This document shows, piece after piece, positions 24,529 to 33,977 of a stretch of 64,000 bases of DNA. Positions within the stretch are counted from its first letter, which is position 1, and every line of letters starts with the position of its first letter. The notes below the pieces were generated by a model that made no database searches, was not told the DNA's origin, and saw nothing but the letters and a program-made list of their open reading frames with translations. Source of the stretch: Mycobacteriales bacterium. GTDB taxonomy: Bacteria; Actinomycetota; Actinomycetes; Mycobacteriales; SCTD01. Location: the NCBI GenBank assembly GCA_030697205.1, contig JAUYQP010000045.1, forward strand, positions 1-64,000, in the 5' to 3' direction. Both the position numbers and the translations under genes were made by a program.

Positions 24529-24555
24529 GACCCCTCGTGAGGAAGGCCTGTGAGC

Positions 24556-25416
24556 GTGAGAGCCACCCCTCGGCGCAGCGGTGCGCGACTCGGCCTGATG
24601 GCCGCCGCGACCGCGCTGCTGGCGACCGGATGCGGCGGTCGTGAGGCCTACGAGAACACCTTCGGCCTGGGCTTCCCGAAGCCCGTCACCGACCAGGCCC
24701 AGGAGATCTACGACCTGTGGCTCGGCTCGGTCGCCGCGGCTGCCGTGGTCGGCCTCTTGGTCTGGGCGCTGATCTTCTACGCCGTCGTGCGCTTCCGGAA
24801 GACCAGCGACGACCTGCCGCGCCAGATCCGCTACAACCTCCCGGTCGAGGTGCTCTACACCGTCGTGCCGTTCGTGATCATCGCGGTGCTCTTCTACTAC
24901 ACGGTGGTCGCGCAGAACCGCGTCAACGACCTGTCCGACGAGACCGCCGGCGGCAAGCCCGACGTGACCGTCAACGTCGTCGGCTTCAAGTGGAACTGGA
25001 TGTTCCAGCACGTCGACGCGGGCGTGCAGGTCATCGGCGAGATCGAGCAGCCCGCGGTGCTGGTGCTCCCGACCGACCGCACGGTGCGCTTCGTCGAGAC
25101 CTCTCCCGACGTCATCCACTCCTTCTTCGTGCCGGCGTTCCTCTTCAAGCGCGACGTCATCCCGGGCCGCGCCAACACCTTCGAAGTGAAGATCACCAAG
25201 CCGGGTGAGTACATCGGCCGTTGCGCCGAGCTGTGCGGCGAGAAGCACGCCCGCATGACCTTCTACGTCAAGGCCGTCCCCCCGGCGGAGTACGACGCCT
25301 ACGTCGCGGGCCTCAAGGCCGACCCCGCCAACGCTCTGGAAGACAACCCCGCCGTGACGGGCGCGGTCCGCCCCGTCGTGGCCGGCACGCCGCACCCCGA
25401 GGAGGAGAAGAAGTGA
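24556..25416 (+). CDS. ctaC: Cytochrome c oxidase subunit II
   Basis: 286 residues. A signal peptide ends at LLATGCGG, consistent with lipid modification of the Cys. Two membrane helices ([34 protein letters not shown]) lead to a cupredoxin domain with the CuA ligands: His in DVIHSFFVP and [12 protein letters not shown] (two Cys, His, Met), and the aromatic FKWNWMF patch. GAGGAAGG is 9 bases from the GTG at 24556 but only 3 from the GTG at 24550, so the later start is preferred. First gene of ctaC-ctaD-ctaF, the aa3 oxidase of the bcc-aa3 supercomplex. Confidence 0.95.
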   Translation: MRATPRRSGARLGLMAAATALLATGCGGREAYENTFGLGFPKPVTDQAQEIYDLWLGSVAAAAVVGLLVWALIFYAVVRFRKTSDDLPRQIRYNLPVEVLYTVVPFVIIAVLFYYTVVAQNRVNDLSDETAGGKPDVTVNVVGFKWNWMFQHVDAGVQVIGEIEQPAVLVLPTDRTVRFVETSPDVIHSFFVPAFLFKRDVIPGRANTFEVKITKPGEYIGRCAELCGEKHARMTFYVKAVPPAEYDAYVAGLKADPANALEDNPAVTGAVRPVVAGTPHPEEEKK

Positions 25417-27107
25417 CCCTGCTCGAGGGAGCCACCACACCCGTCGAGGTACGCCGCCCGCGGCCGACCCTGGGCTCGAAGGTGGTCAAGGTCGTCACGA
25501 CCACCGACCACAAGACGATCGGCATGCTCTACCTCTGCACGTCGTTCGCGTTCTTCCTGTTCGCCGGGCTGCTCGCGATGATCATCCGCGCCGAGCTGGC
25601 CCAGCCGGGCGTGCAGATCGTGTCGGCGGAGCAGTACAACCAGCTGTTCACCATGCACGGCACAATCATGATGTTCCTGTTCGCGCCGCCCGCGGCCTAC
25701 GGGTTCACGAACTTCATCATGCCGCTGCAGATCGGCGCGCCGGACATGAGCTTCCCGCGCCTGAACGCCTTCTCCTACTGGCTGTACCTCTTCGGCGGGC
25801 TGACCGTCGTCGCCGGCTTCCTCACCCCTGACGGTGCGGCGGCCTTCGGTTGGTTCGCCTACACGCCGCTGTCGGACATCATCCACTCGCCGCAGCTCGG
25901 CAGCGACCTGTGGATCGTCGGCCTGATCACCTCCGGCCTCGGCACGATCCTCGGTGCCGTCAACTTCATCGTCACGATCATCACGCTGCGCGCCCCCGGC
26001 ATGACGATGTTCCGGATGCCGATCTTCACCTGGAACATGCTCGTCACGTCGATCCTGGTGCTGATGGCCTTCCCGGTCATCACGGCCGCGTTCTTCGCGC
26101 TGCTCGCCGACCGCCACCTCGGGTCGCACATCTACGACGCCGCGAACGGCGGCGCGATCCTGTGGCAGCACCTGTTCTGGTTCTTCGGCCACCCGGAGGT
26201 CTACATCGTGGCGCTGCCGTTCTTCGGCATCGTCTCTGAGATCATCCCGGTCTTCAGCCGCAAGCCGATGTTCGGCTACAAGGGCCTGGTGTTCGCCACG
26301 ATCGGCATCGGCGCGCTGTCGATGACGGTGTGGGCGCACCACATGTTCGTCACGGGCGCGGTGCTGCTGCCGTTCTTCGCGTTCATGTCGTTCCTCATCG
26401 CCGTACCGACGGGCGTGAAGTTCTTCAACTGGATCGGCACCATGTGGCGCGGCCAGCTGACGTTCGAGACCCCGATGCTGTTCTGCATCGGCTTCCTCGT
26501 GACCTTCCTGCTCGGTGGTCTCACCGGCGTCCTGCTGGCCGCCCCGCCCATCGACTTCCACGTCAGCGACACCTACTTCGTCGTCGCCCACTTCCACTAC
26601 GTGCTGTTCGGCACCGTGGTGTTCGCCTTCTTCGCCGGCGTCTACTACTGGTTCCCCAAGCTCACCGGCCGGATGATGGACGACCGGCTCGGCAAGATCC
26701 ACGCGTGGACGCTGTTCGTCGGCTTCCACACGACCTTCCTCGTCCAGCACTGGCTGGGCAACGAGGGCATGCCGCGCCGCTACGTCGACTACGTCAACGA
26801 GCTCGGCGTCGCGCCGGCCGGCTGGACCGCGATGAACACCGTGTCCTCCATCGGTGCCTTCGTGCTCGGTGCCTCGACGCTGCCGTTCATCTACAACGTG
26901 TGGGTGAGCTTCCGGCGCGGCGAGAAGGCCGTCGGCGACGACCCGTGGGGCTACGGCAACTCGCTGGAGTGGGCGACCTCCTGCCCGCCGCCGCGGCACA
27001 ACTTCGTGACCATGCCGCGCATCCGCAGCGAGCGTCCCGCGTTCGACCTGCACTACCCCGAGGCGGCCGGCAAGGTCGACTTCCACGCCACCCCCGAGCT
27101 GAGGTAG
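25413..27107 (+). CDS. ctaD: Cytochrome c oxidase subunit I
   Basis: 564 residues, about twelve membrane helices. Contains the CuB/heme a3 motif [17 protein letters not shown] with the His-Tyr cross-link region, a second HH pair in [10 protein letters not shown], and the heme a/a3 histidines in [11 protein letters not shown]. Start GTG overlaps the ctaC stop (GTGA). Catalyses oxygen reduction to water with proton pumping. Confidence 0.97.
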   Translation: MTLLEGATTPVEVRRPRPTLGSKVVKVVTTTDHKTIGMLYLCTSFAFFLFAGLLAMIIRAELAQPGVQIVSAEQYNQLFTMHGTIMMFLFAPPAAYGFTNFIMPLQIGAPDMSFPRLNAFSYWLYLFGGLTVVAGFLTPDGAAAFGWFAYTPLSDIIHSPQLGSDLWIVGLITSGLGTILGAVNFIVTIITLRAPGMTMFRMPIFTWNMLVTSILVLMAFPVITAAFFALLADRHLGSHIYDAANGGAILWQHLFWFFGHPEVYIVALPFFGIVSEIIPVFSRKPMFGYKGLVFATIGIGALSMTVWAHHMFVTGAVLLPFFAFMSFLIAVPTGVKFFNWIGTMWRGQLTFETPMLFCIGFLVTFLLGGLTGVLLAAPPIDFHVSDTYFVVAHFHYVLFGTVVFAFFAGVYYWFPKLTGRMMDDRLGKIHAWTLFVGFHTTFLVQHWLGNEGMPRRYVDYVNELGVAPAGWTAMNTVSSIGAFVLGASTLPFIYNVWVSFRRGEKAVGDDPWGYGNSLEWATSCPPPRHNFVTMPRIRSERPAFDLHYPEAAGKVDFHATPELR

Positions 27108-27111
27108 GACG

Positions 27112-27576
27112 ATGAAGGTCGAAGGTCTGCTGTTCGCCGGACTGGCGGTGTTCCTCGCCGTCGTCTCGGTCGTCTACGCCGTGCTGTCCGAGGAGTGGGT
27201 CGGCGTCACCTGCCTGGCCCTGTCGGGTGGGCTCGCGCTCATCATCGGCTACTACCTGCTGTTCACCGCCCGGCGGATGGACCTGCGCCCGGAGGACCGT
27301 CCGGACGCCGAGATCAGCGAGGGCTCCGGCGAGGTCGGCTTCTTCGCGCCGCACTCCTGGTGGCCGATCGCGACCGCGGGTGCCTTCACGGTCACGACGC
27401 TCGGGCTCGTCTTCGGACCGTTCCTCGCGCTGATCGGGTTCTTCCTGATCCTCATCACCGCCAGCGGGTTCCTCTTCGAGTTCTACCTCGGCGTCAACCG
27501 CGCGCAGGGCTTCACCCTCGGCGAGCTTGAGGCCATGGGCGAGGCGCCCACGTCGGACCGCAAGTTCCTCGGCTGA
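27112..27576 (+). CDS. ctaF: Actinobacterial cytochrome c oxidase subunit IV
   Basis: 154 residues with four hydrophobic helices (LLFAGLAVFLAVVSVVYAV, LALSGGLALIIGYYLLF, TAGAFTVTTLGLVFGPFLALIGFFLILITASGF split in two). The DRPDAEISEGSGEVGFFAPHSWWPI loop is the family hallmark. Starts 4 bp after the ctaD stop. Structural subunit of the supercomplex found only in actinobacteria. Confidence 0.95.
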   Translation: MKVEGLLFAGLAVFLAVVSVVYAVLSEEWVGVTCLALSGGLALIIGYYLLFTARRMDLRPEDRPDAEISEGSGEVGFFAPHSWWPIATAGAFTVTTLGLVFGPFLALIGFFLILITASGFLFEFYLGVNRAQGFTLGELEAMGEAPTSDRKFLG

Positions 27577-27597
27577 CCGCTGGTCTGCCTGCCAGGG

Positions 27598-27636
27598 CCG
27601 CCTGACAGGGCCGCCGGACAGACCCGCCGGACAGAC
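27598..27636. repeat. Three tandem 13-bp units
   Basis: CCGCCGGACAGAC twice in a row, preceded by the variant CCGCCTGACAGGG. Within the gene-free gap 27577-27891, after ctaF. Confidence 0.65.
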
Positions 27637-27640
27637 CCGC

Positions 27641-27658
27641 GCCGCCGCCCGGGGCGGC
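27641..27658 (+). terminator. Stem-loop after ctaF
   Basis: GCCGCC pairs with GGCGGC over a GCCCGG loop, followed by CTTCGTCGT. Short but GC-only stem, 65 bases after the ctaF stop. Confidence 0.4.
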
Positions 27659-27787
27659 CTTCGTCGTACCCGCCCTTGGTCCCGGCCGGTTCCCCGCCCC
27701 GCGGGCCTCCGCCCTGCCCTGCCGGGCGTCCGCCCCTCTTGCGGCCCGGCCCTTCCTGCGGGCGCCCTCCCGGCCCCCTTCCTGCGG

Positions 27788-27845
27788 TGATCTTCGCCCT
27801 CTTGAGGCGCGTCACGCTCACTGAATCGCAAGACGGCGTAGATCG
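27788..27845. repeat. GATC-type palindrome in a convergent gap
   Basis: TGATCTTCGCCCTCTTG (27788-27804) and CAAGACGGCGTAGATCG (27829-27845) pair at 14 of 17 positions with GATC at both outer ends. Lies between ctaF and the convergent cyclase gene. Confidence 0.55.
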
Positions 27846-27848
27846 TTC

Positions 27849-27890
27849 CGGGGGTGGGTGCGGTGGTGGGTGCGGCGGTGGGTGCGCGGG
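27849..27890 (+). repeat. Tandem GGTGGGTGCGG units
   Basis: Three to four copies of a GGTGGGTGCGG unit directly beyond the stop codon of the cyclase gene. G-tracts of three to five bases on the plus strand; compatible with a G-quadruplex. Confidence 0.55.
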
Positions 27891-27891
27891 G

Positions 27892-28695
27892 TCAGGGAGC
27901 CGGGTCGCGGGGGGTCGCGACGTAGACCTTGAGGTCGTCGGGGACGCCCTTGACGCGGGTGAGCAGGAAGGTCTTCTTCACGCGGGTCGCGACACGCTGC
28001 GGGTCGAGCCCCGCGAGAGCGGTGTTGCTGACGAGGACCTCCTCGGGGCCGGCCTTCTCGACCAGGCGCGCGGCGATATTGACGTCGACGCCGAGGTAGT
28101 CGTCGCCGAGCCGGCGCGGCAGCCCGGTGTGCAGGCCGGCGCGCAGTCGCGGGCGGTGACCGTCGACCTCGAGCGCGGCCACGCGCGCGCGGGCCATGAC
28201 GACCGCGTCGAAGGCGAGCGCCGGGGTGGGGAAGACCGCCATCACGCCATCCCCGAGCCGCTTGACCACCTGTCCGCGATGGCTGAGGACGGCCGGCTCG
28301 ACGGCGCTCGCGACCTGGCGCAGCAGCCGTAGCGCGGCGTCGTCGCCGGCGCGCTCGGCCCAGGTGGAGAAGCCCGCCAGGTCGGTGAAGGCGATGGTCA
28401 GCTCTCGGTCGCCACGGCCCCGACCGGTGCGCTCCAACAGCGACTGCCAGACCTGCAGGGCGCCCAGCCCGATCTCCCTGGAGACCCGGGGCTGCTCGTC
28501 GAAGAGCCTGTCTGCCAGGCGGGCGATGGTGGCGGCGCTGTCGGTACCTGCGGCGCTCAGCGGGTCGCCGAAGCCGGGGTCACCGGGCAGGGCGCGGCGC
28601 AGCCGCCGTACGACGCCGACCGCTCCCGCCTGCCGGTCGACCTGCCTGACGCCGGCGAGCGCGCGCCGTGCCGCGCCGTCGGGTCCGTCTGTCAT
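27892..28695 (-). CDS. Class III adenylate/guanylate cyclase
   Basis: 267 residues. The C-terminal half is a class III catalytic domain: metal Asp in IAFTDLAGFSTW, second metal Asp in VVKRLGDGVMAVF (with the base-selecting Lys typical of adenylate cyclases), and the transition-state Asn/Arg in GVDVNIAARLVE. The N-terminal 100 residues resemble the helical regulatory region seen in soluble actinobacterial cyclases, with no membrane segment. The ATG at 28695, 6 bases after TAGGGT, is preferred to the GTG one codon upstream. Lies between the two respiratory gene blocks but is on the opposite strand to ctaCDF. Confidence 0.9.
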   Translation of the reverse strand: MTDGPDGAARRALAGVRQVDRQAGAVGVVRRLRRALPGDPGFGDPLSAAGTDSAATIARLADRLFDEQPRVSREIGLGALQVWQSLLERTGRGRGDRELTIAFTDLAGFSTWAERAGDDAALRLLRQVASAVEPAVLSHRGQVVKRLGDGVMAVFPTPALAFDAVVMARARVAALEVDGHRPRLRAGLHTGLPRRLGDDYLGVDVNIAARLVEKAGPEEVLVSNTALAGLDPQRVATRVKKTFLLTRVKGVPDDLKVYVATPRDPAP

Positions 28696-28701
28696 CACTC
28701 G

Positions 28702-28707
28702 ACCCTA
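28702..28707 (-). promoter_or_regulatory. -10-like box, leaderless start of cyclase gene
   Basis: TAGGGT on the minus strand, 6 bases before the ATG at 28695. Confidence 0.5.
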
Positions 28708-28852
28708 GCGAGGTGCGGCCGCGCCGTTGTGACGGCACGGTGACCGCCAGGGGTCGGGGTCCGTACGGGGCGCGTGGGAAGAAGGCCGCGACGGCCCGGT
28801 TGCAGGGAGGCAGCGGGGGGCCGGGGGCGGCGCTGGTCGGGCGGGGCGAGCG

Positions 28853-28868
28853 TGTGGGAGTGATCGCC
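28853..28868 (+). repeat. Half-copy of the 49-bp palindrome
   Basis: The 16-mer TGTGGGAGTGATCGCC is identical to the right half of the palindrome at 56345-56393, but no left arm is present. It sits 6 bases before the -10 box of the gene at 28887. Confidence 0.5.
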
Positions 28869-28874
28869 GGGTCC

Positions 28875-28880
28875 TAGCTT
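28875..28880 (+). promoter_or_regulatory. -10-like box, leaderless start
   Basis: TAGCTT, 6 bases before the GTG at 28887. Confidence 0.5.
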
Positions 28881-28886
28881 GGTCCG

Positions 28887-29600
28887 GTGCCGGAACCCCA
28901 GCCCTGGCCGCTGTCCGCGGCGGCCACCCAGGTCCTGCGCCAGCCGCGGGTGTCGGCGGGCGTCGTGCTGCAGCTCGCGCTCAAGGAGCTCGTGGCGAGC
29001 GGCGCGTGGACCCTGCGCCGTGACACGAGGCGGCTGCGCACCTCGGTCGTGCTGCTCCGCCGCGGGACCCTGCCTGTGCCCGACAGGGCGCCGTTGCCGC
29101 TGCTGGACCACCAGCTGCGCTGCGTCGTGCTGCCGGGTTCGGCGATGCCACTGCGGGAGGCGGTGAGCGCGCTCGCGCGACGTCACGCCGCGGGGGAGCT
29201 GCGGGACGCGTGCCGGGCTGACCTCGTCGCTCGGGAGCTGCTGGAGCAGGTCCCGCGCCGGTGGTGGCTCGACGGCTGGCGCCGGGTCAGCGACGAGGAC
29301 GGCCTCGTGCGCGACCTCGGCCGGCGTCAGCGGGAGCTGAGGACCGCGCTGGCGAGCGGCGGGCCGAGTGCCGACAGCGCCCTGCGCGACGCCGACCCCG
29401 CGCTGCTCCTGCTGCTGGGCCGCCGACAGCTGCGCGCGGTCGACCGGGCCGTCGGCGACGCCCGCCGGCGCGGCGTCGAGATCGTCGTGGTGATGGGGTC
29501 CGGCGACGGCTCGCTGTGCGGCCTGGCCGACATCAGCGCGACGATCGACAGCAGTGTCGACTCAGGCGGTGACGCGGGCGGAGACGGCGGCGGCGACTGA
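28887..29600 (+). CDS. Hypothetical protein, 237 residues, GOLPH3-like in outline
   Basis: Mostly helical and Arg-rich: QLALKELVASGAWTLRR, LREAVSALARRHAAGELRDACRADLVARELLEQVPRRWW, then an Asp/Gly-rich tail. The length, the LALKEL opening and the helical repeat layout are reminiscent of the GPP34/GOLPH3 phosphoinositide-binding family found in actinobacteria, but I am not sure. No membrane segment. Divergent from the cyclase gene and convergent with the bc1 genes. Confidence 0.7.
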   Translation: MPEPQPWPLSAAATQVLRQPRVSAGVVLQLALKELVASGAWTLRRDTRRLRTSVVLLRRGTLPVPDRAPLPLLDHQLRCVVLPGSAMPLREAVSALARRHAAGELRDACRADLVARELLEQVPRRWWLDGWRRVSDEDGLVRDLGRRQRELRTALASGGPSADSALRDADPALLLLLGRRQLRAVDRAVGDARRRGVEIVVVMGSGDGSLCGLADISATIDSSVDSGGDAGGDGGGD

Positions 29601-29618
29601 CCCGTCGTACTCCTCGCC

Positions 29619-29686
29619 GGTGATCAACGCCGCCTTGACCGCACTTCCAGTGGTCCAGAAGTGGGGCATCGCTCGCGTTGATCACC
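29619..29686. repeat. GATC-type palindrome in a convergent gap
   Basis: GGTGATCAACGC (29619-29630) is exactly reversed as GCGTTGATCACC (29675-29686); a GCACTTC/GAAGTG pair lies inside. Convergent gap between the 237-residue protein gene and qcrB. Confidence 0.65.
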
Positions 29687-29707
29687 AGGAGGGGGACCGG
29701 CGACGGC

Positions 29708-29740
29708 GACGGCCCGCCACCGCGAGGGTGACGGGCCGTC
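29708..29740. terminator. Bidirectional stem-loop
   Basis: GACGGCCCGCCACC pairs with GGTGACGGGCCGTC (13 of 14) over a 5-base loop, 19 bp beyond the qcrB stop codon. It can serve the bc1 operon on the minus strand and the facing gene. Confidence 0.7.
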
Positions 29741-29759
29741 GGGACGGGCCGGGGGAGCG

Positions 29760-31376
29760 CTAGTCCGGGCGCCCGGACAGCTGCGGCAGGGTCGCCTCGG
29801 TGCGCTCGGCGTCGGCGTTCTCGTCGTAGCTCTTCGGGAAGAAGAAGCCGCGTGGCGTGCGGGTCGCCACCACCGTCCCGCCGTTCGACGAGCCGGCCGG
29901 CAGCTCGCCGTGGGAGTGGCTGCCCGAGCCGATGCCGATGAGCGGCTCGTAGGTCGCGGGCAGCGGGACGGTCTCCTCGACGAACTCGCCCGAGGGGAGC
30001 CGGCGGATCGTGCCGGACTCGATGCCGTGGTGGACGAGCTCGTCGTCCGAGGCCTGCAGGCCCAGGCAGATGCGCTTGGTGAGCACATAGGCCAGCGGTG
30101 GCAGGACGAACAGCGCCACCCGCAGGAAGTAGGTGATCGTCTGCGCCGACATCCCGAAGGTGACCGCCAGCAGGTCGTTGCCACCACCGAGCATGAGCAG
30201 CACGTAGAACACGATGCTCATGACGCCGATGGCCGTGCGGACCGGCACGTCGCGCGGGCGGTCGAGGATGTTGTGGACGGCCTTGTCGCCGGTCAGCCGC
30301 TGCTCGATCCAGGGGTAGAGGATCAGAGCGTTGAAGATCAGGCCAGGCATGACGACGGCCGGCAGGAAGATGTTGAGCGGGATGGTGTAGCCGAACTCGC
30401 GGATCTCCCAGTTGGGCATGAGGCGCGACGAGCCGTCGAGCCAGCCGACGTACCAGTCGGGCTGCGAGCCAGCCGTGACCTGCGACGGGTCGTAGGGGCC
30501 GAACAACCAGACCGGGTTGATCTGGGCGAGCCCGCCGAGCAGGGCGAGCACCGCGAAGACCAGGAAGAAGAAGCCGCCTGCCTTGGTCGCGAAGACCGGG
30601 AAGAACCGGGTCCCGACGACGTTGGTCTCGGTCCGGCGCGGGCCGGCGAACTGGGTGTGCTTCTGGTACCAGATCATCATCATGTGGAAGGTGATGAGCC
30701 CGAGGATGATCCCTGGCACGAGCAGGATGTGGATCGCGTAGAGCCGCTCGATGATCGCGTCGCCGGGGTACTCTCCGCCGAAGACGAGGAACGCCGCCCA
30801 GGTGCCGACGACGGGGATCGACAGCGCGATGGAGTAGGCGATGCGCAGGCCGGTACCGGACAGCAGGTCGTCGGGCAGGGAGTAGCCGGCGAAGCCCTCG
30901 ACGATGCCGAGGATGAGCAGCGTGCCGCCGATGACCCAGTTGAGCTCGCGCGGCTTGCGGAAGGCGCCGGTGAAGAACACCCGCATGAGGTGCACCACGA
31001 TCGACGCCATGAACAGCAGCGCCGCCCAGTGGTGGATCTGCCGCATGATCAGGCCGCCGCGGACGTCGAAGGAGATGTCGAGCGTCGAGGCGTAGGCCGC
31101 CGACATCGGCAGGCCGCGCAGCGGGGTGTAGGAGCCGTCGTAGATGACCTCCTGGACCGAGGCCTCGTAGAAGAACGTGAGGTAGGTGCCGGTCAGCAGC
31201 AGGATGATGAAGCTGTTGAGCGCGATCTCGCCCAGCATGAACGACCAGTGGTCCGGGAAGACCTTGTTGACCGCGCGCTTGACGAAGCCCGAGGAGCTCA
31301 GCCGGTCGTCCACCCAGCCGGCTGTGACGTCGGCGGCCTTCTCGGCGGGGTTCTTCCGGACAGCGGTGGCAGCCAT
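29760..31376 (-). CDS. qcrB: Cytochrome bc1 complex cytochrome b subunit
   Basis: 538 residues, about eight or nine membrane helices. Heme b histidines lie in RQIHHWAALLFM and in the later AIHILLVPGIILGLITFHMM. The Qo-site PEWY motif of other organisms is PDWY here (QPDWYVGWLDGSSR), as in many actinobacteria. A C-terminal soluble extension with a His/Ser-rich stretch follows the last helix. Target site of Q203-type inhibitors in mycobacteria. Its ATG overlaps the qcrA stop by one base. Confidence 0.96.
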   Translation of the reverse strand: MAATAVRKNPAEKAADVTAGWVDDRLSSSGFVKRAVNKVFPDHWSFMLGEIALNSFIILLLTGTYLTFFYEASVQEVIYDGSYTPLRGLPMSAAYASTLDISFDVRGGLIMRQIHHWAALLFMASIVVHLMRVFFTGAFRKPRELNWVIGGTLLILGIVEGFAGYSLPDDLLSGTGLRIAYSIALSIPVVGTWAAFLVFGGEYPGDAIIERLYAIHILLVPGIILGLITFHMMMIWYQKHTQFAGPRRTETNVVGTRFFPVFATKAGGFFFLVFAVLALLGGLAQINPVWLFGPYDPSQVTAGSQPDWYVGWLDGSSRLMPNWEIREFGYTIPLNIFLPAVVMPGLIFNALILYPWIEQRLTGDKAVHNILDRPRDVPVRTAIGVMSIVFYVLLMLGGGNDLLAVTFGMSAQTITYFLRVALFVLPPLAYVLTKRICLGLQASDDELVHHGIESGTIRRLPSGEFVEETVPLPATYEPLIGIGSGSHSHGELPAGSSNGGTVVATRTPRGFFFPKSYDENADAERTEATLPQLSGRPD

Positions 31377-32500
31377 CAGAGGTCCTTCAGGTAGTCGTCC
31401 CGGCGCTCCCAGTAGCTGGGACCGACCGGCTCCGCGAAATCGCCCTGTGCCACGAAGTAGCCCTCGTCGTCGAGCGCCAGCGCCAGCTGGGGGAGCGGGC
31501 GCGCGGCCGGGCCGAAGGTCACCTTGCAGCCCTCGTCGGCCTTGAAGGTCGACTGGTGGCAGGGGCAGAACAGGTTGTGCGTCTGCTGCTCGTAGAGCTT
31601 GACCGGGCAGCCGAGGTGGGTGCAGATGACGGAGTAGGCGACGTGGCCGTCGATCGCCCAGTCATCAGGGTTGCGCGAGGGCTTGAGCTCCTCGGGGCGC
31701 ATCCGGATGAGCAGGACGGCGGAGTCGGCGTACTTCGCGCCGCTCGCGACGTCGGGGAAGACCGACTCCGCGCCGCCGACCTGCAGGTCGCCGAGCCGGA
31801 CGGGCGTGCCGTTCTCGCGCACGAGGCGCACGCCCTTGGCCCACGCGGTGGTGGCGAGCGAGCGCTCCTTGTGCTGCCACTTGCCGAGACCCGCGAGGGG
31901 TACGACGGCAAGCACCGGAAGCGTCGCTCCGGCGAGCAGCAGCGAGCCGGTGAGCAGCTTGCGGCGGCCGAGCTGGGTCTGGGCGAGCCCGTCCTTGAGC
32001 AGCTGACCGGTCTCGGCGCGGTCCTCCGGCGACGACGCGAGGTCGTGGCGCTCCTGGACCGTCTCCTCGCCGTGCATGAGCGTCTTGGCCCACAGGACGG
32101 CGCCGGCACCCATGCCGCCCAGGGCGAGCGCCATCGTCACGCCCAGCAGCGGCGTGTAGTACTCGTTGTCCTCCTCGACGCCGAACTGGAACGGCGCGAA
32201 CCAGAAGACGACGAAGAAGCCGACGACGCCGAGGACCGAGAGCAGGAAGAGGAACGCGATCTTGCGCTCCGCCGCAGCGGCCTCATCGGGGTCGAGGTCG
32301 TGGTGGGCGAGACCGCTGGTCTCCTCGTGCAGGACCGCGGTGCCGCCGTGGGCGACCCGCTGACCGGGGTCGGCAGGCGTGGAGTGGGTCTGCTGGAAGT
32401 CCGCGCTGGACAGCTCGCTGTGGCGGCTGTCGCCGCCGCTGTTGGCCTGGTCCGAGGACGCGGGGGACTTCAAGCGGTCCCTGATGGACTCGTCGCTCAT
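31376..32500 (-). CDS. qcrA: Rieske iron-sulfur subunit of the bc1 complex
   Basis: 374 residues. A polar N-terminal tail of about 95 residues, three membrane helices (LFLLSVLGVVGFFVVFWFA; LLGVTMALALGGMGAGAVLW; LLAGATLPVLAVVPLAGLG) as in actinobacterial QcrA, then the Rieske domain with CTHLGCPVKLY and FCPCHQSTF holding the two Cys and two His cluster ligands. ATG at 32500. The qcrC stop lies within the overlap at its start. Confidence 0.96.
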   Translation of the reverse strand: MSDESIRDRLKSPASSDQANSGGDSRHSELSSADFQQTHSTPADPGQRVAHGGTAVLHEETSGLAHHDLDPDEAAAAERKIAFLFLLSVLGVVGFFVVFWFAPFQFGVEEDNEYYTPLLGVTMALALGGMGAGAVLWAKTLMHGEETVQERHDLASSPEDRAETGQLLKDGLAQTQLGRRKLLTGSLLLAGATLPVLAVVPLAGLGKWQHKERSLATTAWAKGVRLVRENGTPVRLGDLQVGGAESVFPDVASGAKYADSAVLLIRMRPEELKPSRNPDDWAIDGHVAYSVICTHLGCPVKLYEQQTHNLFCPCHQSTFKADEGCKVTFGPAARPLPQLALALDDEGYFVAQGDFAEPVGPSYWERRDDYLKDL

Positions 32501-33276
32501 GCGCGCGCTCCGATCCAGAGGGTGACGAGGACGAGCAGGCCGATCCCGACGAGCCAGATCACCAGGCCCTCGGGCACCGGGCCGAGCTTGCCGAGGCTGT
32601 TACCGCCCGGCTGCGCGGACTGGGTGACGAAGCGGACGTAGGAGGTGATGGCCCGCTTCTCCTCGGGGGTCAGCTGGTTGTCACCGAAGCGCGGCATCGA
32701 CTCGGGGCCGGACTGCATCGCGGTGTAGATCACGCGAGCCGAGGCAGGGCGCAGCGCGGGGGCGTACTTGCCGTAGGACAGCGCGCCGCCGGAGCCGGCG
32801 CTGTTGTGGCAGGACGCGCAGTTGGTGCGGAACAGGTCGCCTCCGAGCGCGAGCTGGCCGTCGTCCTGGAGCTGGTCCGGGACCTCGGGTCCGCCGCCCT
32901 GCGTCTGGATGAAGGCCGCGAGCTGGTCGGTCTCCTCGGGCGTGTACTTCGCCTCCTTGCGGGGCGCCTGGACCTGCCCGGCGACGAGCGGCATGCGACC
33001 GCTCTCCACCTGGAAGACCACCGACGCTGCACCCACACCGACCAGGCTGGGGCCACCGGCGCCACCCTGCAAGTTGAGGCCGTGACACGTGGAGCAGCCG
33101 GTCGCGTAGAGCGCCCGACCCTCCTTGACCGCGAGCGACTGGGCCTCGTCGGCGGTGCCGCGGGCCGCGCTCGGCGAGGCCACCGCGGTGTAGAGCCCAC
33201 CGGTGGTGACCAGCGCGAGCGCGAGCACGCCGTAGCTGGAGAAGCGGGAGAGACGGGTCTTCACGGTCGTCCTCAC
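32497..33276 (-). CDS. qcrC: Di-heme cytochrome c subunit of the bc1 complex
   Basis: 259 residues. N-terminal signal anchor ([19 protein letters not shown]), two c-type heme motifs CSTCH and CASCH, about 95 residues apart, and a C-terminal membrane helix ([21 protein letters not shown]). The second heme passes electrons directly to CuA of the aa3 oxidase, replacing a soluble cytochrome c. A GTG at 33276 overlapping the ctaE stop was chosen; the GTG at 33264 is an alternative. Confidence 0.95.
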   Translation of the reverse strand: MRTTVKTRLSRFSSYGVLALALVTTGGLYTAVASPSAARGTADEAQSLAVKEGRALYATGCSTCHGLNLQGGAGGPSLVGVGAASVVFQVESGRMPLVAGQVQAPRKEAKYTPEETDQLAAFIQTQGGGPEVPDQLQDDGQLALGGDLFRTNCASCHNSAGSGGALSYGKYAPALRPASARVIYTAMQSGPESMPRFGDNQLTPEEKRAITSYVRFVTQSAQPGGNSLGKLGPVPEGLVIWLVGIGLLVLVTLWIGARA

Positions 33277-33890
33277 TGGATGATGTAGATCGTGGCGTAG
33301 AGCCCGATCCACACGACGTCGACGAAGTGCCAGTAGTACGAGGTCACGATGGCGCTGGTGGCCTTCTCCGGCGTGTAGCGGCCCACGAGCGAGCGCAGCA
33401 GCACGAAGACGAAGGCGAACAGCCCACCGATGACGTGCAGGCCGTGGAAGCCGGTGGTCAGGTAGAAGACCGAGCCGTAGCCGTGGCTGTCGATCCGCAT
33501 GTCCTCGGCGTACTGGATGCGGTACTCGTTGGCCTGCCCGAGCACGAACACCAGGCCCATGAGCAGCGTGAGGACATACCACCGCCGCATGGCGTAGACG
33601 TCGCCCTTCTCGGCCGCGAACACGCCCATCTGGCAGGTCACCGAGCTCAGCACGAGGATCACGGTGAAGACCAGGGAGTAGCCCACGGCGAGCTCGACCG
33701 GCACCGGGGGCCAGTTGTCGAGCCCGGTCTCGGTCACGCCCGTGACGGAGCGGATCGTGAAGTACATCGCGAACAGCGCCGCGAAGAACATCAGCTCCGA
33801 GGAGAGCCACACGATCGTGCCGACGGACACCATGTTGGGACGCGTCAACGAGCCGTGTCCGGTCGTCGATCCCACAGCAGTAGCAGCCAC
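33273..33890 (-). CDS. ctaE: Cytochrome c oxidase subunit III
   Basis: 205 residues, five membrane helices, with the conserved acidic residue region [41 protein letters not shown] and a C-terminal [13 protein letters not shown]. First gene of ctaE-qcrC-qcrA-qcrB on the minus strand. GTG at 33890 preferred: the longer frame to 33998 would add a charged leader that overlaps the divergent gene. Confidence 0.95.
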   Translation of the reverse strand: MAATAVGSTTGHGSLTRPNMVSVGTIVWLSSELMFFAALFAMYFTIRSVTGVTETGLDNWPPVPVELAVGYSLVFTVILVLSSVTCQMGVFAAEKGDVYAMRRWYVLTLLMGLVFVLGQANEYRIQYAEDMRIDSHGYGSVFYLTTGFHGLHVIGGLFAFVFVLLRSLVGRYTPEKATSAIVTSYYWHFVDVVWIGLYATIYIIQ

Positions 33891-33965
33891 GTCGGGCAGT
33901 CTGCCAGCCCCGCGGCCCGCTTTCCACGCGGGGTGCCCCGGCGCGCCGGAGTGCTGTGTCACACC

Positions 33966-33971
33966 TACCCT
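33966..33971 (+). promoter_or_regulatory. -10-like box, leaderless start of ctaG-like gene
   Basis: TACCCT, 6 bases before the GTG at 33978. Confidence 0.5.
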
Positions 33972-33977
33972 GAAGGG

